64,000 nucleotides of DNA, taken from positions 183,600,288 to 183,664,287 of the forward strand of contig CM076194.1 in assembly GCA_038277395.1 (NCBI GenBank), written 5' to 3'. A program made the translations under genes and the position numbers. This document shows positions 1 through 14,100 of the stretch, piece after piece; the first letter of the stretch is position 1, and each line of letters begins with the position of its first letter. The notes under the pieces were generated by a model. That model made no database searches. It saw only the letters and a list, made by a program, of their open reading frames with translations, and was not told where the DNA came from. This stretch comes from Dryocosmus kuriphilus. Taxonomy: Eukaryota; Arthropoda; Insecta; Hymenoptera; Cynipidae.

Positions 1-3000
1 GAATTAACATATTTCACGAATAACTCAAAAACTACGCGTCTGATCAAAAAAAAATGATAGAGAGCAATTTTTGTAGATCTCTTTGAGCTGAACAATTTTT
101 ACTTTCTTACATTTTTTTTTATGTATCTCTCATAGTTTAGCCGGAAAATGGATTTTTTGATTTTGTGAAAAACCGTTTTTGATGATCGAAAAACCATAAC
201 CGTTGGTCAAAAGTGGCCGGTTAACGAACTCGTCCTTACTTTTTACACTTTAAAGAAGTGTGCCAAAGCGCAATCCAATCCGATTAGTCCTTCGAAAGTT
301 ATCGTGTCCACAGTCCACGACTACAACAACACGACAAACGACGACGACAACGACGACAACAACGACAGACAGACACCAACGTAAAACCTTTTTTTTTTCG
401 GGTTCAGGGGGTCATGAAACGTGGAGATTTCATGAAATCCGCGAAAGTCAGTTTTCACATAAAACTAATACCTTCTCATTGAGATGAGAATGTAATAATA
501 AAAAAAATTGCATTTTTTTCAGCCAAACTGTGTAAAAAATGAAGAAATTTACGTTTTAGATATAAATTCATTGATTGGTGAGAGCGCGAGACAGGTGATG
601 AGAATGCGCCTTGAGTAGCGGGCAGATTTTTCAATAACTTTTTAAATAACTTTTTATTGACTGTATAGTAATGTATTTTTTGATGAAAAGAACGGTTTTA
701 TATACGTTTAATGAAGAAAGTATGGGTTGTATCAAAAAAAAAATGGTTCAAAGGGAATTTGTAGGTCCTTGGAAGGTGAATAATTCTGCTTCTTGATATT
801 TTCACGTATCTCGCATACTTTTGCGAAAAAGTAGATTTTTTTTATACGAATTAACATATTTCACGAATAACTCAAAAACTACGCGTCTGATCAAAAAAAT
901 GATAGAGAGAGAGCAAGTTTGTAGAACTCTTTTGAGCTGAACAATTTTACTACTCTTACATTTTTTTTGTATCTCTCATAGTTTAGCCCGAAAATGGATT
1001 TTTTTTGATTTTGTGAAAACCGTTTTTGATCGATAAAACCATAACCGTTGGTCAAAAGTGGCCGGTTAACGAACTCGTCCTTACTTTTTTTACACTTTAA
1101 AGAAGTGTGCCAAAGCGCAATCCAATCCGATTAGTCCTTCGAAAAAGTTATCGTGTCCACAGACTACGACGACAACAACGACAACAACGACGACAACGAC
1201 GACAACAACGACAGACAGACACCAACGTAAAACCTTTTTTTTTTTTTTCAGGGGGTCATGAAACGTGGAGATTTCATGAAATCCGCGAAAGTCAGTTTTC
1301 ACATAAAACTAATACCTTCTCATTGAGATGAGAATGTAAATAATAAAAAAAATTGCATTTTTTCAGCCAAACTGTGTAAAAAATGAAGAAATTTACGTTT
1401 TAGATATAAATTCATTGATTGGTGATGAGCGCGAGACAGGTGATGAGAATGCGCCTGAGTAGCGGGCAGATTTTTCAATAACTTTAAATAACTTTTTATT
1501 GACTGTATAGTAATGTATTTTTTGATGAAAAGAACGGTTTTATACGTTTAAATGAAGAAAGTATGGGTTGTATCAAAAAAATGGTTCAAAGGGAATTTGT
1601 AGGTCCTTGGAAGGTGAATAATTCTGCTTCTTGATATTTTCACGTATCTCGCATACTTTTGCGAAAAAGTAGATTTTTTTTTATACGAATTAACATATTT
1701 CACGAATAACTCAAAAAACTACGCGTCTGATCAAAAAAATGATAGATAGAGAGCAAATTTGTAGAACTCTCTTTGAGCTGAACAATTTTACTTCCTTACA
1801 TTTTTTTTGTATCTCTCATAGTTTAGCCGGAAAATGGATTTTTTGATTTTGTGAAAACCGTTTTTGATCGATAAAACCATAACCGTTGGTCAAAAGTGGC
1901 CGGTTAACGAACTCGTCCTTACTTTTTACACTTTAAAGAAGTGTGCCAAAGCGCAATCCAATCCGATTAGTCCTTCGAAAGTTATCGTGTCCACAGACTA
2001 CGACGACAACAACAACGACGACGACGACGACAACACAACGACAGACAGACACCAACGTAAAACCTTTTTTTTCGGGTTTCAGGGGGGTCATGAAACGTGG
2101 AGATTTCATGAAATCCGCGAAAGTCAGTTTTCACATAAAACTAATACCTTCTCATTGAGATGAGAATGTAATAATAAAAAAATTGCATTTTTCAGCCAAA
2201 CTGTGTAAAAAATGAAGAAATTTTTACGTTTTAGATATAAATTCATTGATTGGTGAGAGCGCGAGACAGGTGATGAGAATGCGCCTGAGTAGCGGGCAGA
2301 TTTTTCAATAACTTTTAATAACTTTTTATTGACTGTATAGTAATGTATTTTTTGATGATGAAAAGAACGGTTTTATACGTTTAATGAAGAAAGTATGGGT
2401 TGTATATCAAAAAATGGTTCCAAGGGAATTTGTAGGTCCTTGGAAGGTGAATAATTCTGCTTCTTGATATTTTTCACGTATCTCGCATACTTTTTGCGAA
2501 AAAGTAGATTTTTTTTTTATACGAATTAACATATTTCACGAATAACTCAAAAAAACTACGCGTCTGATCAAAAAAAATGATAGAGAGCAAATTTGTAGAA
2601 CTTTTTGAGCTGAACAATTTTACTTTCTTACATTTTTTTTTGTATCTCTCTCTCATAGTTTAGCCGGAAAATGGATTTTTTGATTTTGTGAAAAAACCGT
2701 TTTTGATCGATATAAAAACATAACCGTTGGTCAAAAAACTGGCCGGCCGTTTAACGAACTCGTCCTTACTTTTTACACTTTAAAGAAGTGTGCCAAAGCG
2801 CAATCCAATCCGATTAGTCCTTCGAAAGTTATCGTGTTCCACAGACTACGACACGACAACAACGACGAAACGACGAAACGACGACACACAACGACAGACA
2901 GACACCAACGTAAAACCTTTTTTTTTTCGGGTTCAGGGGGTCATGAAACGTGGAGATTTCATGAAATCCGCGAAATCAGTTTTTTCACATAAAACTAATA

Positions 3001-6000
3001 CCTTCTCATTGAGATGAGAATGTAATAATAAAAAAATTGCATTTTTCAGCCAAACTGTGTAAAAAATGAAGAAATTTACGTTTTAGATATAAATTCATTG
3101 ATTGGTGAGCGCGAGACAGGTGATGAGAATGCGCCTGAGTAGTAGCGGGCAGATTTTTCAATAACTTTTAAATAACTTTTATTTGACTGTATAGTAATGT
3201 ATTTTTTTGATGAAAAGAACGGTTTTATACGTTTAATGAAGAAAAATATGGGTTGTATCAAAAAATGGTTTCAAGGGAATTTGTAGGTCCTTGGAAGGTG
3301 AATAATTCTGCTTCTTGATATTTTCACGTATCTCGCATACTTTTGCGAAAAAAGTAGATTTTTTTATACGAATTAACATATTTTCACGAATAACTCAAAA
3401 AACTACGCGTACTGTCTGATCAAAAAATGATAGAGAGCAAATTTGTAGAACTCTTTGAGCTGAACAATTTTACTTTCTTACATTTTTTTTGTATCTCTCA
3501 TAGTTTAGCCGGAAAATGGATTTTTTGATTTTGTGAAAACCGTTTTTTGATCGATAAAACCATAACCGTTGGTCAAAAGTGGCCGGTAACGAACTCGTCC
3601 TTACTTTTTACACTTTAAAGAAGTGTGCCAAAGCGCAATCCAATCCGATTAGTCCTTCGAAAGTTATCGTGTCCACAGACTACGACGACACAACAACGAC
3701 GACGACAACGACGACAACAACGACGACAGACAGACACACAACAACGTAAAACCTTTTTTTTTCGGGTTCAGGGGGTCATGAAACGTGGAGATTTCATGAA
3801 ATCCGCGAAAGTCAGTTTTCACATAAAACTAATACCTTCTCATTGAGATGAGAATGTAATAATAAAAAAAATTGCATTTTTCAGCCAAACTGTGTAAAAA
3901 AATGAAAAATTTACGTTTTAGATATAAATTCATTGATTGGTGAGCGCGAGACAGGTGATGAGAATGCGCTGAGTAGCGGGCAGATTTTTCAATAACTTTA
4001 AATAACTTTTATTGACTGTATAGTAGTAATGTATTTTTTGATGAAAAGAACGGTTTTATACGTTTAATGAAGAAAGTATGGGTTGTATCAAAAAATGGTT
4101 TCAAGGGAATTTGTAGGTCCTTGGAAGGTGAATAATTCTGCTTCTTGATATTTTCACGTATCTCGCATACTTTTGCGAAAAAGTAGATTTTTTTTATACG
4201 AATTAACATATTTCACGAATAACTCAAAAACTACGCGTCTGATCAAAAAAATGATAGAGAGCAAGTTTGTAGATCTCTTTGAGCTGAACAATTTTACTTT
4301 CTTACATTTTTTTTGTATCTCTCATAGTTTAGCCGGAAAATGGATTTTTTGATTTTGTGAAAACCGTTTTTGATCGATAAAACCATAACCGTTGGTCAAA
4401 AGTGGCCGGTTAACGAACTCGTCCTTACTTTTTTACACTTTAAAGAAGTGTGCCAAAGCGCAATCCAATCCGATTAGTCCTTCGAAAGTTATCGTGTCCA
4501 CAGGCTCCACAGACTACAACGACGACAACGACGACAACAACAACGACAACGACAACGACGACAACACAGACAGACACCCAACGTAAAACCTTTTTTTTCG
4601 GGTTCAGGGGGTCATGAAACGTGGAGATTTCATGAAATCCGCGAAAGTCAGTTTTCACATAAAACTAATACCCTTCTCATTGAGATGAGAATGTAATAAT
4701 AAAAAAAATTGCATTTTTCAGCCAAAACTGTGTAAAAAATGAAGAAATTTACGTTTTTAGATATAAATTCATTGATTGGTGAGCGCGAGACAGGTGATGA
4801 GAATGCGCCTGAGTAGCGGGCAGATTTTTCAATAACTTTAAATAACTTTTATTGACTGTATAGTAATGTATTTTTTGATGAAAAGAACGGTTTTATACGT
4901 TTAATGAAGAAAGTATGGGTTGTATCAAAAAATGGTTCCAAGGGAATTTGTGTAGGTCCTTGGAAGGTGAATAATTCTGCTTCTTGATATTTTCACGTAT
5001 CTCGCATACTTTTGCGAAAAAGTAGATTTTTTTATACGAATTAACATATTTCACGAATAACTCAAAAACTACGCGTCTGATCAAAAAAAATGATAGAGAG
5101 CAAGTTTGTAGATCTCTTTGAGCTGAACAATTTTACTTTCCTTACATTTTTTTTGTATCTCTCATAGTTTAGCCGGAAAATGGATTTTTTGATTTTTGTG
5201 AAAACCGTTTTTTGATCGATAAAAACCATAACCGTTGGTCAAAAAGTGGCCGGTTAACGAACTCGTCCTTACTTTTTACACACTTTAAAGAAGTGTGCCA
5301 AAGCGCAATCCAATCCGATTAGTCCTTCGAAAGTTATCGTGTCCACAGGCTACGACGACAACAACGAAACGACAACACGACGACAACGACGACGAAACAA
5401 CGACAGACAGACACCAACGTAAAACCTTTTTTTTTTCGGGTTCAGGGGGTCATGAAAAACGTGGAGATTTCATGAAATCCGCGAAAGTCAGTTTTTCACA
5501 TAAAACTAATACCTTCTCATTGAGATGAGAATGTAATAATAAAAAAATTGCATTTTTCAGCCAAACTGTGTAAAAAATGAAGAAATTTACGTTTTAGATA
5601 TAAATTCATTGATTGGTGAGCGCGAGACAGGTGATGAGAATGCGCCTGAGTAGCGGGCAGATTTTTCAATAACTTTAAATAACTTTTATTGACTGTATAG
5701 TAATGTATTTTTTGATGAAAAAGAACGGTTTTATACGTTTAATGAAGAAAGTATGGGTTGTATCAAAAAAATGGTTCCAAGGGAATTTGTAGGTCCTTGG
5801 AAGGTGAATAATTCTGCTTCTTGATATTTTCACGTATCTCGCATACTTTTGCGAAAAAGTAGATTTTTTTATACGAATTAATATATTTCACGAATAACTC
5901 AAAAACTACGCGTCTGATCAAAAAAAAATGATAGAGAGCAAGTTTGTAGATCTCTTTGAGCTGAACAATTTTACTTTCTTACATTTTTTTTGTATCTCTC

Positions 6001-7275
6001 ATAGTTTAGCCGGAAAATGGATTTTTTGATTTTGTGAAAACCGTTTTTGATCGATAAAAACCATAACCGTTGGTCAAAAGTGGCCGGTTAACGAACTCGT
6101 CCTTACTTTTTACACTTTAAAGAAGTGTGCCAAAGCGCAATCCAATCCGATTAGTCCTTCGAAAGTTATCGTGTCCACAGGCTACGACGACAACAACGAC
6201 AACGACGACAACGACGACAACGACGACAAACAACGACAGACAGACACCAACGTAAAACCTTTTTCGGTTCAGGGGGGTCATGAAACGTGGAGATTTCATG
6301 AAATCCGCGAAAGTCAGTTTTCACATAAAACTAATACCTTTCTCATTGAGATGAGAATGTAATAATAAAAAAATTGCATTTTTCAGCCAAACTGTGTAAA
6401 AAATGAAGAAATTTACGTTTTAGATATAAATTCATTGATTGGTGAGCGCGAGACAGGTGATGAGAATGCGCGCCTGAGTAGCGGGCAGATTTTTCAATAA
6501 CTTTAAATAACTTTTATTGACTGTATAGTAATGTATTTTTTGATGAAAAGAACGGTTTTATACGTTTAATGAAGAAAGTATGGGTTGTATCAAAAAATGG
6601 TTCCAAGGGAATTTGTAGGTCCTTGGAAGGTGAATAATTTCTGCTTCTTGATATTTTCACGTATCTCGCATACTTTTGCGAAAAAGTAGATTTTTTTATA
6701 CGAATTAACATATTTTCACGAATAACTCAAAAACTACTACGCGTCTGATCAAAAAAAATGATAGAGAGCAAGTTTGTAGATCTCCTTGAGCTGAACAATT
6801 TTTACTTCTTACATTTTTTTTTTGTATCTCTCATAGTTTAGCCGGAAAATGGATTTTTTGATTTTGTGAAAAACGTTTTTTGATCGATAAAAACCATAAC
6901 CGTTGGTCAAAAAGTGGCCGGTTAACGAACTCGTCCTTACTTTTTACACTTTAAAGAAGTGTGCCAAAGCGCAATCCAATCCGATTAGTCCTTCGAAAGT
7001 TATCGTGTCCACAGACTACGACGACAACAACGACGACAACGACGACAACGACGACAACAACGACAGACAGACACCAACGTAAAACCTTTTTTTTTCGGGT
7101 TCAGGGGTCATGAAACGTGGAGATTTCATGAAATCCGCGAAAGTCAGTTTTCACATAAAACTAAATACCTTCTCATTGAGATGAGAATGTAATAATAAAA
7201 AAAAATTGCATTTTTCAGCCAAACTGTGTAAAAAATGAAGAAATTTACGTTTTAGATATAAATTCATTGATTGGT

Positions 7276-8125
7276 TTTGAGCGCGAGACAGGTGATGAGA
7301 ATGCGCCTGAGTAGCGGGCAGATTTTTCAATAACTTTTTTTTTAACTTTTTTTTTGACTGTTTAGTAATGTATTTTTTTTTGAAAAGAACGGTTTTATAC
7401 GTTTAATGAAGAAAGTATGGTTTTTATCAAAAAATGGTTCCAAGGGAATTTTTTTAGGTCCTTGGAAGGTGAATAATTCTGCTTTTGATATTTTTTACGT
7501 ATCTCGCATTACTTTTGCGAAAAAGTAGATTTTTTTTATACGAATTAACATATTTCACGAATAACTCAAAAACTACGCGTTGATCAAAAAAATGATAGAG
7601 AGCAAGTTTTTAGATCTCTTTGAGCTGAACAATTTTTTTTTCTTACATTTTTTTTGTATCTCTCATAGTTTAGCCGGAAAATGGATTTTTTTGATTTTTT
7701 GAAAAACAACCGTTTTTGATCGATAAAACCATTTTTTTTTTGGTTTTTTTGTGGCCGGTTAACGAACTCGTTCCTTACTTTTTACACTTTAAAGAAGTGT
7801 GCCAAAGCGCAATCCAATCCGATTAGTCCTTCGAAAGTTATCGTGTCCACAGACTACGACGACAACAAACGACAACGACGACAACGACGACAACGACAAC
7901 GACGACAGACAGACACCAACGTAAAACCTTTTTTTTTTTTTTTTCAGGGGGTCATGAAAACGTGGAGATTTCATGAAATCCGCGAAAGTCAGTTTTCACA
8001 TAAAACTAATACCTTCTCATTGAGATGAGAATGTAATAATAAAAAAATTGCATTTTTCAGCCAAACTGTTTTTTTTTTTTGAAGAAATTTACGTTTTTAG
8101 ATATTAAATTTTTGATTGGTGAGCG
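7276..8125 (+). repeat. Satellite sequence with many bases replaced by T
   Basis: The sequence keeps the monomer's order and nearly its length but shows T where other bases belong. Examples are CCATTTTTTTTTTGG where CCATAACCGTTGG is expected (about 7,730), AACTGTTTTTTTTTTTGAAG for AACTGTGTAAAAAATGAAG (about 8,063), GTATGGTTTTTATC for GTATGGGTTGTATC (about 7,415), and AGTTTTTAGATCT for AGTTTGTAGATCT. The neighbours on both sides are normal. Replacement toward one base without loss of register is not a usual mutational pattern and looks like an uncalled or badly called consensus. Compare 54,001-54,380. Confidence 0.85.
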
Positions 8126-11100
8126 CGAGACAGGTGATGAGAATGCGCCCTGAGTAGCGGGCAGATTTTTTCAATAACTTTTAATAACTTTTTATTGACT
8201 GTATAGTAATGTATTTTTTGATGAAAAGAACGGTTTTATACGTTTAATGAAGAAAGTATGGGTTGTATCAAAAAATGGTTCCAAGGGAATTTGTAGGTCC
8301 TTGGAAGGTGAATAATTCTGCTTCTTGATATTTTCACGTATCTCGCATACTTTTGCGAAAAAGTAGATTTTTTTTACGAATTAAACATATTTCACGAATA
8401 ACTCAAAAACTACGCGTCTGATCAAAAAAATGATAGAGAGCAAGTTTGTAGATCTCTTTGAGCTGAACAATTTTACTTTTTACATTTTTTTGTATCTCTC
8501 ATAGTTTAGCCGGAAAATGGATTTTTTGATTTTGTGAAAAACCGTTTTTGATCGATAAAACCATAACCGTTGGTCAAAAGTGGCCGGTTAACGAACTCGT
8601 CCTTACTTTTTACACTTTAAAGAAGTGTGCCAAAGCGCAATCCAATCCGATTAGTCCTTCGAAAGTTATCGTGTCCACAGGCTACGACGACAACAACGAC
8701 AAACGACGACGACAACGACGACAACAACGACAGACAGACACCAACGTAAAACCTTTTTTTTCGGGTTCAGGGGGTCATGAAACGTGGAGATTTCATGAAA
8801 TCCGCGAAAGTCAGTTTTCACATAAAACTAATACCTTCTCATTGAGATGAGAATGTAATAATAAAAAAAATTGCATTTTTCAGCCAAACTGTGTAAAAAA
8901 TGAAGAAATTTACGTTTTAGATATAAATTCATTGATTGGTGAGCGCGAGACAGGTGATGAGAATGCGCCTGAGTAGCGGGCAGATTTTTCAATAACTTTT
9001 AATAACTTTTTATTGACTGTATAGTAATGTATTTTTTGATGAAAAGAACGGTTTTATACGTTTAATGAAGAAAGTATGGGTTGTATCAAAAAATGGTTCC
9101 AAGGGAATTTGTAGGTCCTTGGAAGGTGAATAATTCTGCTTCTTGATATTTTCACGTATCTCGCATACTTTTGCGAAAAAAGTAGATTTTTTTATACGAA
9201 TTAAACATATTTCACGAATAACTCAAAAACTACGCGTCTGATCAAAAAAATGATAGAGAGAAGTTTGTAGATCCTCTTTGAGCTGAACAATTTTACTTTC
9301 TTACATTTTTTTTTTTGTATCTCTCATAGTTTAGCCGGAAAATGGATTTTTTGATTTTGTGAAAACCGTTTTTGATCGATAAAACCATAACCGTTGGTCA
9401 AAAAGTGGCCGGTTAACGAACTCGTCCTTACTTTTTACACTTTAAAGAAGTGTGCCAAAGCGCAATCCAATCCGATTAGTCCTTCGAAAGTTATCGTGTC
9501 CACAGACTACGACGACAACAACGACAACGACGACAACGACGACAAACAACGACAGACAGACACCAACGTAAAACCTTTTTTTTCGGGTTCAGGGGTTCAT
9601 GAAACGTGGAGATTTCATGAAATCCGCGAAAGTCAGTTTTCACATAAAACTAATACCTTCTCATTGAGATGAGAATGTAATAATAAAAAAAATTGCATTT
9701 TTCAGCCAAACTGTGTAAAAAATGAAGAAATTTACGTTTTAGATATAAATTCATTGATTGGTGAGCGCGAGACAGGTGATGAGAATGCGCCTGAGTAGCG
9801 GGCAGATTTTTCAATAACTTTAAATAACTTTTTATTGACTGTATAGTAATGTATTTTTTGATGAAAAAGAACGGTTTTATACGTTTAATGAAGAAAGTAT
9901 GGGTTGTATCAAAAAATGGTTCCAAGGGAATTTGTAGGTCCTTGGAAGGTGAATAATTCTGCTTCTTGATATTTTCACGTATCTCGCATATACTTTTGCG
10001 AAAAAGTAGATTTTTTTATACGAATTAACATATTTCACGAATAACTCAAAAAACTACGCGTCTGATCAAAAAAATGATAGAGAGAAGCAAGTTTGTAGAT
10101 CTCTTTGAGCTGAACAATTTTACTTTCTTACACATTTTTTTTGTATCTCTCATAGTTTAGCCGGGAAAATGGATTTTTTTGATTTTGTGAAAAACCGTTT
10201 TTGATCGATAAAACCATAACCGTTGGTCAAAAGTGGCCGGTTAACGAACTCGTCCTTACTTTTTACACTTTAAGAAGTGTGCCAAAGCGCAATCCAATCC
10301 GATTAGTCCTTCGAAAAATCGTTATCGTGTCCACAGACTACGACGACAACAACGACAACGACGACAACGACGACAACAACGACAGACAGACACCAACGTA
10401 AAAACCTTTTTTTTCGGGTTCAGGGGGTCATGAAACGTGGAGATTTCATGAAATCCGCGAAAGTCAGTTTTCACATAAAAAACTAATACCTTCTCATTGA
10501 GATGAGAATGTAATAATAAAAAAATTGCATTTTTCAGCCAAACTGTGTAAAAAAAATGAAGAAATTTACGTTTTAGATATAAATTCATTGATTGGTGAGC
10601 GCGAGACAGGTGATGAGAATGCGCGCCTGAGTAGCGGGCAGATTTTTCAATAACTTTTAAATAACTTTTATTGACTGTATAGTAATGTATTTTTTGATGA
10701 AAAGAACGGTTTTATACGTTTAATGAAGAAAGTATGGGTTGTATCAAAAAATGGTTCCAAGGGAATTTGTAGGTCCTTGGAAGGTGAATAATTCTGCTTC
10801 TTGATATTTTCACGTATCTCGCATACTTTTGCGAAAAAGTAGATTTTTTTATACGAATTAACATATTTCACGAATAACTCAAAAAACTACGCGTCTGATC
10901 AAAAAAATGATAGAGAGAGCAAGTTTGTAGATCTCCTTTTGAGCTGAACAATTTTACTTTCTTACATTTTTTTTTGTATCTCTCATAGTTTAGCCGGAAA
11001 ATGGATTTTTTGATTTTGTGAAAACCGTTTTTGTGATCGATAAAAAACATAACCGTTGGTCAAAAGTGGCCGGTTAACGAACTCGTCCTTACTTTTTACA

Positions 11101-14100
11101 CTTTAAAGAAGTGTGCCCAAAGCGCAATTCCAATCCGATTAGTCCTTCGAAAGTTATCGTGTCCACAGGCTACGACGACAACAACGACGAACGACAACGA
11201 CGACAACGACGACAACAACGACAGACAGACACCAACGTAAAACCTTTTTTTTCGGGTTCAGGGGGTCATGAAACGTGGAGATTTCATGAAATCCGCGAAA
11301 GTCAGTTTTCACATAAAACTAATACCTTCTCATTGAGATGAGAATGTAATAATAAAAAAATTGCATTTTTCAGCCAAACTGTGTAAAAAAATGAAGAAAT
11401 TTACGTTTTAGATATAAATTCATTGATTGGTGAGCGCGAGACAGGTGATGAGAATGCGCCTGAGTAGCGGGCAGATTTTTCAATAACTTTTAAATAACTT
11501 TTTATTGACTGTATAGTAATGTATTTTTTGATGAAAAGAACGGTTTTATACGTTTAATGAAGAAAGTATGGGTTTTGTATCAAAAAAATGGTTTCCAAGG
11601 GAATTTGTAGGTCCTTGGAAGGTGAATAATTCTGCTTGTTGATATTTTCACGTATCTCGCATACTTTTGCGAAAAAAGTAGATTTTTTTATACGAATTAA
11701 CATATTTCACGAATAACTCAAAAACTACGCGTCTGATCAAAAAAATGATAGAGAGCAAGTTTGTAGATCTCTTTGAGCTGAACAATTTTACTTTCTTACA
11801 TTTTTTTTTGTATCTCTCATAGTTTAGCCGGAAAAATGGATTTTTTGATTTTGTGAAAAACCGTTTTTGATCGATAAAACCATAACCGTTGGTCAAAAGT
11901 GGCCGGTTAACGAACTCGTCCTTACTTTTTACACTTTAAAGAAGTGTGCCAAAGCGCAATCCAATCCGATTAGTCCTTCGAAAGTTATCGTGTCCACAGA
12001 CTACGACGACAACAACGACGACAACGACGACAACAACGACGACAACAACGACGACAGACAGACACCAACGTAAAACCTTTTTTTTTCGGGTTCAGGGGGT
12101 CATGAAACGTGGAGATTTCATGAAATCCGCGAAAGTCAGTTTTCACATAAAAAACTAATACCTTCTCATTGAGATGAGAATGTAATAATAAAAAAATTGC
12201 ATTTTTCAGCCAAACTGTGTAAAAAAATGAAGAAATTTACGTTTTAGATATAAATTCATTGATTGGTGAGCGCGAGACAGGTGATGAGAATGCGCCTGAG
12301 TAGCGGGCAGATTTTTCAATAACTTTAAATAACTTTTTTATTGACTGTATAGTAATGTATTTTTTTGATGAAAAGAACGGTTTTATACGTTTAATGAAGA
12401 AAGTATGGGTTGTATCAAAAAATGGTTTCAAGGGAATTTGTAGGTCCTTGGAAGGTGAATAATTCTGCTTCTTGATATTTTCACGTATCTCGCATACTTT
12501 TGCGAAAAAGTAGATTTTTATACGAATTAACATATTTCACACGAATAACTCAAAAACTACGCGTCTGATCAAAAAAATGATAGAGAGCAAGTTTGTAGAT
12601 CTCTTTGAGCTGAACAATTTTACTTTCTTACATTTTTCTTGTATCTCTCATAGTTTAGCCGGAAAATGGATTTTTTGATTTTGTGAAAACCGTTTTTGAT
12701 CGATAAAACCATAACCGTTGGTCAAAAGTGGCCGGTTAAACGAACTCGTCCTTACTTTTTACACTTTAAAGAAGTGTGCCAAAGCGCAATCCAATCCGAT
12801 TAGTCCTTCGAAAGTTATCGTGTCCACAGGCTACGACGACAACAACGACAACGACGACAACGACGACGACAACAACGACAGACAGACACCAACGTAAAAC
12901 CTTTTTTTTCGGGTTCAGGGGGTCATGAAACGTGGAGATTTCATGAAATCCGCGAAAGTCAGTTTTCACATAAAACTAATACCTTCTCATTGAGATGAGA
13001 ATGTAATAATAAAAAAATTGCATTTTTCAGCCAAACTGTGTAAAAAAATGAAGAAAATTTACGTTTTAGATATAAATTCATTGATTGGTGAGCGCGAGAC
13101 AGGTGATGAGAATGCGCGAACTCTGAGTAGCGGGCAGATTTTTCAATAACTTTTAAAACTTTTTATTGACTGTATAGTAATGTATTTTTTGATGAAAAGA
13201 ACGGTTTTATACGTTTAATGAAGAAAGTATGGGTTGTATCAAAAAATGGTTCCAAGGGAATTTGTAGGTCCTTGGAAGGTGAATAATTCTGCTTCTTGAT
13301 ATTTTCACGTATCTCGCATACTTTTGCGAAAAAGTAGATTTTTTTATACGAATTAACATATTTCACGAATAACTCAAAAACTACGCGTTCTGATCAAAAA
13401 AATGAATTGAGCAAATATTTGTAGATCTCTTTGAGCTGAACAATTTTACTTTCTTACATTTTTTTGTATCTCTCATAGTTTAGCCGGAAAAATGGATTTT
13501 TTGATTTTTGTGAAAAACCGTTTTTGATCGATAAAACCATAACCGTTGGTCAAAAGTGGCCGGTTAACGAACTCGTCCTTACTTTTTACACTTTAAAAGA
13601 AGTGTGCCAAAGCGCAATCCAATCCGATTAGTCCTTCGAAAGTTATCGTGTCCACAGGCTACTACGACGACAAAACGAACAACGACGACAACTACAACAG
13701 CGACAGACAGACACCAACGTAAAACCTTTTTTTTCGGGTTCAGGGGGTCATGAAACGTGGAGATTTCATGAAATCCGCGAAAGTCAGTTTTCACATAAAA
13801 CTAATACCTTCTCATTGAGATGAGAATGTAATAATAAAAAAATTGCATTTTTCAGCCAAACTGTGTAAAAATGAAGAAATTTACGTTTTAGATATAAATT
13901 CATTGATTGGTGAGCGCGAGACAGGTGATGAGAATGCGCCTGAGTAGCGGGCAGATTTTTCAATAACTTTTAATAACTTTTATTGACTGTATAGTAATGT
14001 ATTTTTTGATGAAAAGAACGGTTTTATACGTTTAATGAAGAAAGTATGGGTTGTATCAAAAAATGGTTCCAAGGGAATTTGTAGGTCCTTGGAAGGTGAA

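Noticed and set aside
260..487. Recurrent plus-strand frame beginning MPKRNPIRL, once in many units, as a repeated gene
   Set aside because: It opens with GTG, its middle is the variable triplet microsatellite, and its C-terminal part changes frame between units because of indels.
1090..1302. Minus-strand frame with a long valine run as a membrane protein
   Set aside because: The valines come from GTC/GTT triplets of the reverse-strand microsatellite; the frame opens with a non-ATG codon and has no conserved context.
1864..2163. Recurrent frame beginning MIDKTITVG as a conserved small protein
   Set aside because: It opens with TTG, runs into the microsatellite and ends differently in different units. 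No ATG or conserved end supports a gene.
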